Source of the DNA: Bryobacteraceae bacterium CoA2 C42
GTDB taxonomy: Bacteria; Acidobacteriota; Terriglobia; Bryobacterales; Bryobacteraceae
Length of the DNA stretch: 36,431 nt
NCBI GenBank assembly: GCA_019931245.1
Contig: JAINDL010000132.1
Coordinates: 1-36,431 of the forward strand
Reading direction: 5' to 3'
Shown: positions 1 to 6,671 of the stretch, in pieces
Layout of the letters: every line of letters begins with the position of its first letter
How positions within the stretch are numbered: position 1 is the first letter of the stretch
Notes under the pieces: model-generated
The model's input: only the letters and a program-made list of their open reading frames with translations
Databases searched by the model: none
What the model was told of the DNA's origin: nothing
Translations under genes and position numbers: made by a program

Positions 1-3
1 ACC

Positions 4-90
4 GCGCACAACGGACCCGCTTCGGCCCGGCGGGATGGGCGCGTTCCTCGCCCGTTGGTGCCGGGCCCGCGCGGCCTGTGCGCTTTTTTT
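4..90 (+). terminator. Rho-independent terminator-like hairpin, copy 1
   Basis: The arms GCGCACA (4-10) and TGTGCGC (77-83) pair over 7 bp. CCGC (17-20) pairs with GCGG (71-74), GGCCCGGC (24-31) pairs with GCCGGGCC (60-67) over 8 bp, and ATGGGCG (35-41) pairs with CGCCCGT (49-55) with one G-U, leaving a 7-nt loop. Seven T residues follow at 84-90. This is a long imperfect stem with a T tract, the form of an intrinsic terminator for a gene lying to the left of the window. A non-coding RNA or extragenic palindromic repeat is an alternative reading. Confidence 0.7.
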
Positions 91-95
91 AAACC

Positions 96-182
96 GCGCA
101 CAACGGACCCGCTTCGGCCCGGCGGGATGGGCGCGTTCCTCGCCCGTTGGTGCCGGGCCCGCGCGGTCTGTGCGCTTTTTTT
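96..182 (+). terminator. Rho-independent terminator-like hairpin, copy 2
   Basis: This is the same hairpin as in copy 1, shifted by 92 bp, with the right outer arm at 169-175 and T7 at 176-182. The C-to-T change at 167 lies between paired segments, so the structure is kept. Two terminators in a row would insulate the gene at 304 from upstream transcription. Confidence 0.68.
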
Positions 183-303
183 AAAACCGCGCACAACGGA
201 CCCGCTTCGGCCCGGGCGCTTCTGATCGCCATCGACGCGGCGACGCAGCACCAGATTCCCGCCACGCTCCCAAGCCGGCGGCTACACTACAAAGCTGAGG
301 CCC

Positions 304-1425
304 ATGCACTCCTCCATCCAGAACCAGCTCCGCGCCGTCCGGCAGAGCCGCGGCCTCAGCGCCGCCGACCTCGCCCGGCGCGTTGGGGTGACCCGGCAGA
401 CCATCCACGCCATCGAGGCCGGCTCCTACATGCCCAATACCGAGGTCACGCTGCGCCTGGCACGGGCGCTCGAGGCGGCCGTCGAAGAGCTGTTTTCGCT
501 GGCCGGAGAGGAGCCGGCGCTTCCCGCGGCGCTCCCGGCCGATGTGCTGAGCGCGGCGCCGCTGAGCAAGGGGCAGGCCGTGCGGCTGGGCCAGGTAGGC
601 CGCCGGCGGGTGTGCCTCCCCGTTAACGCGGCGCCCTACTATCTGCCCGAGGCCGATGGCGTCGTCGCCCGGCCGGGACGGTCGGCGGCCGAGGCGGAGG
701 TGATGGCCTTTCCCGGGGTGGACGGCAACGCCCGCCAGCTGGTGCTGGCCGGGTGCGACCCGGCCCTTGGCTTCGTTGCGCACATGGCGGAGCGCAGCGG
801 CGGGGTGGAAGTGGTTGCCGCCCCCGCGGCAAGCCAGTTGGCGCTGCGCTGGCTGCACGAGGGCAAGGTCCACATTGCCGGCTCGCATCTCGAAGATCCC
901 GCCACGGGTGAGTTCAACCTGCCCTACCTCCGCCGGGAGTTTCCCGGCGAGGATTTCGCCGTCGTCAGCTTCGCCCGGTGGGAGGAGGGATTCGTGGTGG
1001 CGCCCGGCAATCCGAAGGGCATCCGGAAGGCGGAGGACCTGGCGCGGCGCGGCGTCCGCCTGGTGAACCGGGAGCAGGGGTCGGGCAGCCGGGCGCTGCT
1101 CGACCGGCTGCTCGGCGCCGCGGGGGTGCCGGTGGCGAAGGTGAGCGGCTATGAACGGCTCGGCTATGGGCATCTGGCCGTCGCCTACCTGGTGTTGAGC
1201 GGGGAGGCGGACTGCTGCGTGGCGACGCGGTCGGCGGCCCAGACCTTCCGGCTCGATTTCATCCCGCTGCAGAGTGAGCGCTACGACTTCGTGCTGCGCC
1301 GCGAGACGCTGGCCACGCCCGCCGCGCAGGCCTTTCTGGACGTGCTGCAGCGGGCCGCCCTGCGCCGCAAGCTCGAGGTTCTGGCCGGCTACGATACGGC
1401 GCAGACCGGGGCCGTCCTCGCCTAA
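304..1425 (+). CDS. XRE-family regulator with C-terminal periplasmic-binding-like sensor domain
   Basis: The product is 373 aa. Residues about 5-65 form an XRE/Cro helix-turn-helix (LSAADLARRVGVTRQTIHAIE). Residues about 135-350 match the PBP-like domain found in ModE-type and similar one-component regulators; the GNPKGIR and NREQGSGSRALLDRLL segments are typical of that family. Such proteins bind a small ligand, in some cases molybdate or another oxyanion, through a domain recruited from ABC-transporter binding proteins, and change DNA binding in the cytoplasm. No signal peptide is present, as expected for a cytosolic regulator. No molybdate-transport or cofactor genes are nearby, so the ligand cannot be read from context. 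The ATG at 304 has only a weak GAGG upstream; the HTH begins directly after it, which supports this start. Confidence 0.88.
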   Translation: MHSSIQNQLRAVRQSRGLSAADLARRVGVTRQTIHAIEAGSYMPNTEVTLRLARALEAAVEELFSLAGEEPALPAALPADVLSAAPLSKGQAVRLGQVGRRRVCLPVNAAPYYLPEADGVVARPGRSAAEAEVMAFPGVDGNARQLVLAGCDPALGFVAHMAERSGGVEVVAAPAASQLALRWLHEGKVHIAGSHLEDPATGEFNLPYLRREFPGEDFAVVSFARWEEGFVVAPGNPKGIRKAEDLARRGVRLVNREQGSGSRALLDRLLGAAGVPVAKVSGYERLGYGHLAVAYLVLSGEADCCVATRSAAQTFRLDFIPLQSERYDFVLRRETLATPAAQAFLDVLQRAALRRKLEVLAGYDTAQTGAVLA

Positions 1426-1451
1426 ATCATGGTATCCTAAGGGTTTAGTTC

Positions 1452-3623
1452 TTGAGCGCCATGCCCCTTCTCCGCTACGAAACGAAGAGCGGCATAGCGG
1501 TAACCCGGAATCTGAGCAAGGCTTCTTACAAGAGGGGCCTGGGCAGTCTGCTGCAGGATCTGGACCGCTATCGCGGCTTCTACCTTTCCTCGGGATACGA
1601 GTATCCCGGGCGGTACTCCCGTTGGGATATTGCTTCGAGCAAACCGCCGCTCGAGGTGGTGGCCTGGGGCCGCCGAGTAGAGTTCCGGGCGTTGAATCCG
1701 CGCGGGGGCGTCTTGTGCCAGATTTTTGGCCGGCTGCTGGCGGATCATCCCCACTGGGAGTCGTTCGCGGCGACCCCCGGGGGCCTGTGCGGCACGCTGA
1801 AGCCGCTGCCCGCGTTTTTTCCCGAAGAGGAGCGGTCCAAACAGCCGTCGGTCTTCTCCCTTCTGCGGGCGCTCGTTGAAGAGTTCCGGCATCCGGACGA
1901 CTCGAAGCTCTCGTTCGTCGGGGCCTTCGGCTACGACCTGCTCTTTCAGTTCGATCCCATTCATCTGCGCCTCGAACGGGGGGACCGCAAGGACCTTCAC
2001 CTGTTCTTCTGCGACGACATCCTCTATGTGGATCGCAAGAAAGAGGTGATTGAGCGCTACCGCTACGATTTCGCGTTTGAAGAGTTGACCACCGTGGGCG
2101 TCGCCGGCGGCGCCGCGCCGGTAGCGAAGCCGCCGGTGCTCGCTCCGGCTCCGGTGACCAGCAACCACACCCCGGCCGAGTACATGGCGAACGTCGAAAA
2201 GGTGCGGGCCCGCATGAAGGTGGGCGACTACTATGAAGTCGTGCTGCGCCAGACCTTCTCGACGCCGTACGCTGAAAAGCCGTCCGTGCTGTTCCAGCGG
2301 ATTCAGCAGGCCAGCCCCTCGCCCTACGAGTTTCTCCTGCAGTTGGGCGGGGAGCAGTTGGTGGGCGCTAGCCCGGAGATGTTTGTCCGTGTCGAAGGGC
2401 CGCGCGTGGAAACGTGCCCAATTTCGGGGACGGCCCGGCGGACCGGCGACCCGATGGCCGATGCGGAGGCGATCAAGAATCTGCTCGCTTCGGCCAAGGA
2501 AGAGAGCGAGTTGACGATGTGCACCGACGTCGACCGCAACGACAAGTCGCGCGTCTGCGTGCCGGGTTCGGTGCGGCTGATCGGCCGGCGCCTGATTGAA
2601 AGCTACGCCGGGCTGTTCCATACGGTCGACCACGTTGAAGGGCTGCTGATGCCGGGCTTTGACGCCATGGACGCGTTTCTGTCGCACATGTGGGCCGTCA
2701 CGCTGATCGGCGCGCCGAAAAAGGCCGCCTCGCAGGAGATTGAAAACCTGGAAAAAGACGCCCGCGGCTGGTACGGCGGCGCCATCGGCATGCTGTCGCT
2801 GAACGGCGACATCAACACGGGCATCACCATCCGGACGGTGCACTTGAAGGACGGCATGGCCTCCTACTCGGCCGGGGCGACGCTGCTTTACGACTCCGAC
2901 CCGGCGAGCGAGGAGCAGGAGACGCAGATCAAGGCCACCGGCTTTTTCCGCGCCCTCGCGATGGGCAAAGCCGCGCCGCCCCCGGCCGCCGCGCCGCCGC
3001 GCGTGGGCGAAGGCTTGAAACTGCTGCTCGTCGACAACGATGACTGCTTCGTGCTGACGCTGGCCAACTACGCCCGGCAGACCGGGGCCGAGGTGGTGAC
3101 CTACCGAGCGGGTATTCCGGAGGCGAAGATCGAGGAGATTGACCCGGATCTGATTCTGATCTCGCCGGGGCCGGGGCGACCGGAGGAGTTCGGGGTGCCC
3201 GCGCTGGTGCGGTTTGCCGCGGCGGCCGGCTATCCCGTGCTGGGCGTCTGCCTGGGATTGCAGGGAATCGTCGAGGCCTTTGGCGGGGAGTTGGGCGTGC
3301 TTGATTATCCGATGCACGGCAAACCCTCGCTCGTGCGCCACGGCGGCGCCGGATGCTTCGCCGGCCTCGCCGACCCGCTGCAGGTGGGCCGGTATCACTC
3401 GCTCTACGCGCTGCCGGAGAAGCTGCCCGCGTGTCTTGCCGTCACGGCGCGGAGCGAGGACGGCATCATCATGGGCGTCCGCCATAAGACGCTGCCGGTG
3501 GAAGCGGTGCAGTTCCATCCGGAATCGATTCTGACGATGAAGGACAAAGCCGGAGTGCAGATGATTGCGAACATGGTCCGGATTCACGGGCGGGCGAAAA
3601 CTCGCCGACTGGTGAAGGGGTGA
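1452..3623 (+). CDS. trpEG: Fused anthranilate synthase, TrpE-TrpG
   Basis: This 723-aa protein makes anthranilate from chorismate and glutamine, the first step of tryptophan synthesis. Residues about 1-510 are the TrpE chorismate-binding part, with CPISGTARRTGD, the TDVDRNDKSR segment and IGAPKKAASQEIE. After an Ala/Pro-rich linker near 515-525, residues about 528-715 form the class I glutamine amidotransferase (TrpG). Its nucleophile is Cys600 in GVCLGLQ, and His689/Glu691 in QFHPES complete the triad. Rhizobia have the same fusion order. The chosen start is TTG at 1452, with TAAGGG at 1438-1443 eight bases upstream; the in-frame ATG at 1461 is too far from that site but remains possible. 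No leader peptide or attenuator is visible in the 26 bp after the regulator gene. The stop overlaps the GTG of the next gene. Confidence 0.95.
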   Translation: MSAMPLLRYETKSGIAVTRNLSKASYKRGLGSLLQDLDRYRGFYLSSGYEYPGRYSRWDIASSKPPLEVVAWGRRVEFRALNPRGGVLCQIFGRLLADHPHWESFAATPGGLCGTLKPLPAFFPEEERSKQPSVFSLLRALVEEFRHPDDSKLSFVGAFGYDLLFQFDPIHLRLERGDRKDLHLFFCDDILYVDRKKEVIERYRYDFAFEELTTVGVAGGAAPVAKPPVLAPAPVTSNHTPAEYMANVEKVRARMKVGDYYEVVLRQTFSTPYAEKPSVLFQRIQQASPSPYEFLLQLGGEQLVGASPEMFVRVEGPRVETCPISGTARRTGDPMADAEAIKNLLASAKEESELTMCTDVDRNDKSRVCVPGSVRLIGRRLIESYAGLFHTVDHVEGLLMPGFDAMDAFLSHMWAVTLIGAPKKAASQEIENLEKDARGWYGGAIGMLSLNGDINTGITIRTVHLKDGMASYSAGATLLYDSDPASEEQETQIKATGFFRALAMGKAAPPPAAAPPRVGEGLKLLLVDNDDCFVLTLANYARQTGAEVVTYRAGIPEAKIEEIDPDLILISPGPGRPEEFGVPALVRFAAAAGYPVLGVCLGLQGIVEAFGGELGVLDYPMHGKPSLVRHGGAGCFAGLADPLQVGRYHSLYALPEKLPACLAVTARSEDGIIMGVRHKTLPVEAVQFHPESILTMKDKAGVQMIANMVRIHGRAKTRRLVKG

Positions 3624-3970
3624 AGACCGGGATCGCCGTCTTTGCCTGCACGGCGGGCGTGGCGGCGTTTTTTGCGATTGATTTCTGCAATCTGATTTAT
3701 CAGTGCGGCTGCCAGGGTGTGCTCGGGGCCGGGGCGGCGCACTGCAATATTCACGACCATCAGGCCGCCCGGCACTGCCCGTGGTGCACGCACGGCGGGG
3801 TGGGGTTTGTGGCGGCGATGACGCCGGTGTTTGCCGCGCAGGGCTGGCTGGCGTTTACGCGCCGGCCGTTCGATTGGCGGCAGAGGCTGCTGGGCGGCTG
3901 GTTGGCGTTTCCGCTGCTGGGAGGAATTGGCGCGCTGCTGGTAGGCATGAGCAAAGGGTACTGGGTCTAA
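3620..3970 (+). CDS. Cys/His-rich small membrane protein of unknown function
   Basis: I do not recognise this 116-aa protein. It starts at GTG 3620 inside the stop of trpEG (GTGA overlap), so translation is probably coupled. Three hydrophobic segments are visible, at about residues 4-26, 59-77 and 88-110. The stretch between the first two is unusually rich in possible metal ligands: Cys29 and Cys31 (CGC), His41-Cys42, His45, His47, and His52-Cys53-Pro-Trp-Cys56 followed by His58. CPWC also looks like a thiol-redox pair. A role in metal or haem binding, or in thiol exchange at the membrane, would fit but is inference. There is no evident link to tryptophan synthesis other than position. Confidence 0.75.
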   Translation: MKTGIAVFACTAGVAAFFAIDFCNLIYQCGCQGVLGAGAAHCNIHDHQAARHCPWCTHGGVGFVAAMTPVFAAQGWLAFTRRPFDWRQRLLGGWLAFPLLGGIGALLVGMSKGYWV

Positions 3971-3976
3971 AGTCCA

Positions 3977-4005
3977 TTGCTCGGATGCGCGTTTCGCCTT
4001 ATGCT
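3977..4005 (+). promoter_or_regulatory. Possible sigma70-type promoter for the hpnE run
   Basis: A TTGCTC -35-like hexamer (3977-3982) and a TATGCT -10-like hexamer (4000-4005) are separated by exactly 17 bp. Transcription would start near 4012, about 20 bases before the ATG at 4032. The match is 3/6 and 4/6, so this is only a candidate, but it sits in the sole gap between the trpEG group and the tightly coupled run that follows. Confidence 0.35.
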
Positions 4006-4031
4006 GTTGTCAGTAGATTCCCTGGTCCCTT

Positions 4032-4142
4032 ATGAGCCTCTCTGATGCCATTTACGTTGTTTCCCTGATCCTGGTGATTTGGATCGCGCTTGGCATGAGC
4101 GATGGCGACGGCGGGAAGCGATCCCGCCAGCCCGTTTCGTAA
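4032..4142 (+). CDS. 36-aa single-pass membrane peptide coupled to hpnE
   Basis: A short reading frame runs from ATG 4032 to TAA 4140-4142. It encodes MSLSDAIYVVSLILVIWIAL followed by a polar, charged tail of 16 residues (GMSDGDGGKRSRQPVS). Residues about 6-21 form one hydrophobic helix. The stop overlaps the hpnE start as TAATG. The two junctions after hpnE have the same form, which argues for a real translated unit. There is no strong ribosome-binding site before 4032. The function is unknown; it could be a small partner of a membrane-associated enzyme or simply a translated leader that delivers ribosomes to hpnE. Confidence 0.55.
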   Translation: MSLSDAIYVVSLILVIWIALGMSDGDGGKRSRQPVS

Positions 4143-5458
4143 TGGCGCTGGATGTCATTGTTGTCGGGGGCGGGGTGGCCGGGCTGGCCGCGGCGGCGGC
4201 ATTGGGCGGCGCGGGCTGGAGCGTGGAGTTACTCGAAGCGAGGCCTCATCTGGGCGGACGCGCGACTTCGTATGCGCTGCCGAAGACGGGAGTTGTGGAT
4301 AACTGCCAGCATATCCTGCTGCGGTGTTGCGTGAATCTGCTGGATTTCTATGGACGGATGGGGGTGGCTGACCGGGTGGTGTTCGGGCAGGACATTCCGT
4401 TTCTCGAGCCGGGCGGGCGGGTGAGCCATTTCCGGCGGGGCGTGCTGCCGGCGCCGCTGCACTTTACCGAGTCTTTTCTGCGGATGAGCTTTCTTTCCTG
4501 GGCGGACAAGATCTGCGTGGCGCGGGCGTTTCTGGCGATTTTGTGGGAGCGGGGGCGGCGCCGGGACCTCGAAGAGATTTCGATGCTGGACTGGCTGCGG
4601 GAGAAGGGGCAGTCGCCCAACGCGATTGAGCGTTTCTGGCGGCAGGTGCTGGTGAGCGCGATCAACGAGGAGCTGGACCGGATGGCGGCGATCCATGGCT
4701 TTCAGGTCTTCTGGCTGGGCTTTCTCGCTTCTTCGACCTCCTACGAGATGGGGGTGCCGACGGTGCCGCTGGTGGAGTTGTACACGGCGGGCGCGTGGGC
4801 CGGGATGCCGCGCGTGGCCATCCGGCTGCGGCAGACGGTGGAGCGCGTGTTGGTCGAAGGCGGCGTGGCGCGCGGCGTGGTGGTGGCTGGCGAGGAGCGG
4901 CGAGCGAAGGTGGTGATCTCGGCGGTGCCGTTTGAGAAGGCGGCGGGTTTGGCGCCGGAGGCGGGGATTGACGTGGGCGCTTTTACCCACTCCTCGATCA
5001 CTGGGGTGCATTTCTGGTTTGACCGTCCGGTGACCGCGCTGCCCTACGGGACGCTGCTCGACCGCAATCTGCAGTGGTTTTTCGCCAAAGAGGGCGGCCG
5101 TTATCTGCAGCTGGTCGTGAGCGCTTCGAAGCCCTGGCTGAAGCTGTCGCGGCAGGAGGTGATCGAGCGGTCGATGGCGGAGCTGGCCGAGTATCTGCCG
5201 CTCGTGCGAGAGGCAACGCTCTTGAACGCGCAGGTGGTGAAGGAGGCCCGGGCCACTTACAGCGCGCTGCCCGGGCTCGGCAAGCACCGGCCGGGGAACC
5301 GCACGAAGCTGACCAATTTTGTGCTGGCCGGGGATTGGACGCGTTCCGGCTGGCCGGCGACGATGGAGGGTGCGGCGCGGAGCGGCTATCTGGCCGCCGA
5401 GGCGGCGGCCGAAATACTGGGCCGCCCCGAACGGTTTCTGCTGCCCGATATCGCATAA
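4142..5458 (+). CDS. hpnE: Hydroxysqualene dehydroxylase (squalene-associated FAD-dependent desaturase)
   Basis: This 438-aa flavoprotein opens with an FAD-binding Rossmann motif (VIVVGGGVAGLAAAAAL, residues about 5-21) and ELLEARPHLGGRA, typical of the phytoene-desaturase/amine-oxidase superfamily. The segments around DNCQHILLRC, SAINEELDRM and the C-terminal FVLAGDWTRSGWPATMEGA are those of HpnE, which acts with HpnC and HpnD to make squalene for hopanoids. HpnC, HpnD and squalene-hopene cyclase are not in this window. The reading frame is open upstream to 4079, but ATG 4142 is chosen because the Rossmann fold begins directly after it and it overlaps the preceding stop (TAATG). The stop in turn overlaps the next gene. 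Confidence 0.88.
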   Translation: MALDVIVVGGGVAGLAAAAALGGAGWSVELLEARPHLGGRATSYALPKTGVVDNCQHILLRCCVNLLDFYGRMGVADRVVFGQDIPFLEPGGRVSHFRRGVLPAPLHFTESFLRMSFLSWADKICVARAFLAILWERGRRRDLEEISMLDWLREKGQSPNAIERFWRQVLVSAINEELDRMAAIHGFQVFWLGFLASSTSYEMGVPTVPLVELYTAGAWAGMPRVAIRLRQTVERVLVEGGVARGVVVAGEERRAKVVISAVPFEKAAGLAPEAGIDVGAFTHSSITGVHFWFDRPVTALPYGTLLDRNLQWFFAKEGGRYLQLVVSASKPWLKLSRQEVIERSMAELAEYLPLVREATLLNAQVVKEARATYSALPGLGKHRPGNRTKLTNFVLAGDWTRSGWPATMEGAARSGYLAAEAAAEILGRPERFLLPDIA

Positions 5459-5841
5459 TGGGAATTATGATGCTGCGACGGGTACTTGTTCTGAGTTTGT
5501 TGGCGTTGCCGGTGTGGGCGGATCCTCCGATGACGAAGCTGCGGGTGGAGGTTCGCAAGGAGTTCAACGATAAGCCGGTGGAGCGGGCGAGCGTGATTGT
5601 GCGGTTTGTCGAGGGGCGCAGCGTTGTGAAGCTGGGCAAGAAGATCATGACCTCCTACCAGTTGAAGACGAACCAGGAGGGCGTGGCCATGATTCCGCCC
5701 ATCCCGCAGGGCAAGATCCAGATTCAGATCATCGCCAAGGGCCTGCAGACCTTCGGCCAGATTTTCGATGTCGCCGAGGAAGAGAAGACGGTTGAAATCA
5801 AGCTGAAGGATCCGCAGCCGCAGCACTCGGTGCATCAGTAA
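5458..5841 (+). CDS. Secreted protein with carboxypeptidase-regulatory/Ig-like fold
   Basis: The 127-aa product has a signal peptide (MMLRRVLVLSLLALPVWA, cleavage predicted before DPP). It is followed by one beta-rich domain reading KLRVEVRKEFNDKPVERASV, then TNQEGVAMIPPIPQGKIQIQ and VEIKLKD near the end. That pattern resembles carboxypeptidase-regulatory-like or PEGA-type domains, often fused to larger outer-membrane proteins in Acidobacteria but here standing alone. The first ATG (5458) overlaps the hpnE stop; ATG 5467 or 5470, a few bases after GGGA, could equally be used and starts nearer the signal peptide. The role is unknown, probably periplasmic or surface binding. It ends with a TAATG overlap to the next gene. 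Confidence 0.8.
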   Translation: MGIMMLRRVLVLSLLALPVWADPPMTKLRVEVRKEFNDKPVERASVIVRFVEGRSVVKLGKKIMTSYQLKTNQEGVAMIPPIPQGKIQIQIIAKGLQTFGQIFDVAEEEKTVEIKLKDPQPQHSVHQ

Positions 5842-6302
5842 TGCTGGCGGCGCTGCTCGAATCGACGATTGACCGGGAGCTGCAGTATCTGCGCGGGTTG
5901 ACCGCGACGCAGGCCGCGCAGGCGCCGAAGCCCGGGGCGTGGTCGCCGAAGCAGGAGTTGGGCCATCTGGTGGATTCGGCGGCGAACAACCACCTGCGGA
6001 TTGTGCGGGCGGCGCTCGAAGGCGCCTACACCGGCCCCGGCTACGATCAGGATGCGTGGGTGGAGCTGCACGGCTACCAGACGATGCCGTGGATGGAGTT
6101 GATCGACCTTTGGTATGACCAGAACCGGCTGCTGGTGCATATGATCAAGCGGATTCCCGCCGCCCGGCTCGAAAGTCCATGCACGATTGGCGGCGGGGCG
6201 GCGGTGACGCTGGCGGCCCTGATTGGCGACTATGTGCTGCACCTGCAGCACCATCTGGACCACCTGCTGGGGCGGGAGACGGTTACTCGCTATCCACAAT
6301 AG
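5841..6302 (+). CDS. DinB family protein
   Basis: This 153-aa protein is a predicted four-helix bundle of the DinB/YfiT superfamily, which includes metal-dependent thiol S-transferases and DNA-damage-induced proteins of unknown activity. The GHLVDSAANNHLR segment (about residues 40-52) and HLQHHLDHLLG near the C terminus supply the usual trio of histidine metal ligands. The PGAWSPKQELGHL opening is the common DinB signature. It is the last gene in the run starting at 4032 and begins with a one-base TAATG overlap. Its 3' end overlaps the convergent ridA gene by 20 bp. Confidence 0.87.
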   Translation: MLAALLESTIDRELQYLRGLTATQAAQAPKPGAWSPKQELGHLVDSAANNHLRIVRAALEGAYTGPGYDQDAWVELHGYQTMPWMELIDLWYDQNRLLVHMIKRIPAARLESPCTIGGGAAVTLAALIGDYVLHLQHHLDHLLGRETVTRYPQ

Positions 6303-6666
6303 CGACGCATTCGATTTCGACGCGGGAGTCCCGGGGTAGGCGGGCGACCTCCACCGTCGAACGGGCCGGTGGGTTCGTTTCGAAAAAACGCGCGTAGACG
6401 GCGTTCATGGCGGCGAATTCGCCGAGATCCTGGAGGAAAACGGTGGTTTTGACGACGCGGCCGAGCGAGGAGCCGCAGGCTTCGAGCACGGCGGCCATGT
6501 TCGAGAGCACGCGCTCGGTCTGCAGGGTGATATCGCCGGCGACGAGTTCGCCGGTGGCGGGGTCGAGGGGAATCTGGCCGGAGAGGTAGGCCATGCCGTG
6601 GTGGACGATGGCCTGGGAGTAGGGGCCGATGGCGCGCGGCGCCGTGGGGGTGGCTATGATCTTCAT
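6283..6666 (-). CDS. ridA: RidA family enamine/imine deaminase
   Basis: At 127 aa this has the usual RidA length. RidA hydrolyses reactive enamine/imine intermediates from PLP enzymes such as threonine dehydratase. Diagnostic segments are RAIGPYSQAI, LSGQIPLDPATGE and PARSTVEVARLP, in which Arg102 is the conserved substrate-carboxylate-binding arginine. The gene follows pyrD with a 5-bp gap and is probably cotranscribed with it; GAGGG lies almost against the ATG, an unusually short spacing. The stop lies inside the end of the convergent dinB-like gene. Confidence 0.93.
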   Translation of the reverse strand: MKIIATPTAPRAIGPYSQAIVHHGMAYLSGQIPLDPATGELVAGDITLQTERVLSNMAAVLEACGSSLGRVVKTTVFLQDLGEFAAMNAVYARFFETNPPARSTVEVARLPRDSRVEIECVAIVDSE

Positions 6667-6671
6667 CCCTC

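Larger units (their letters stand above)
1..216. repeat. Tandem 92/93-bp repeat, two full copies plus a 30-bp partial copy
   Basis: Copy 1 is 1-92, copy 2 is 93-185 and a third copy starts at 186 and stops matching at about 215. The two full copies differ by one substitution (C75 versus T167) and by one extra A at the end of copy 2. The third copy keeps only the left part of the unit, so it cannot form the hairpin described for the full copies. Copy 1 may extend to the left of the window. The array lies just upstream of the XRE regulator gene at 304. Confidence 0.93.

Noticed and set aside
1-216. CRISPR array
   Set aside because: The units are contiguous copies with no variable spacers and no cas genes nearby.
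1437-3587. 716-aa open frame antisense to trpEG
   Set aside because: It is a by-product of GC-rich codon use opposite a clear gene; it has low-complexity Arg/His/Gln-rich composition and no recognisable domain. The same applies to the long antisense frames at 4229-5287, 7909-9210, 15515-16600, 19898-21184 and 26387-27223.
1452-3623. Alternative identity as phenazine-type or aminodeoxychorismate synthase
   Set aside because: Domain order and motifs fit anthranilate synthase, and no phenazine or folate genes are adjacent, though a close paralogue cannot be excluded without a tree.
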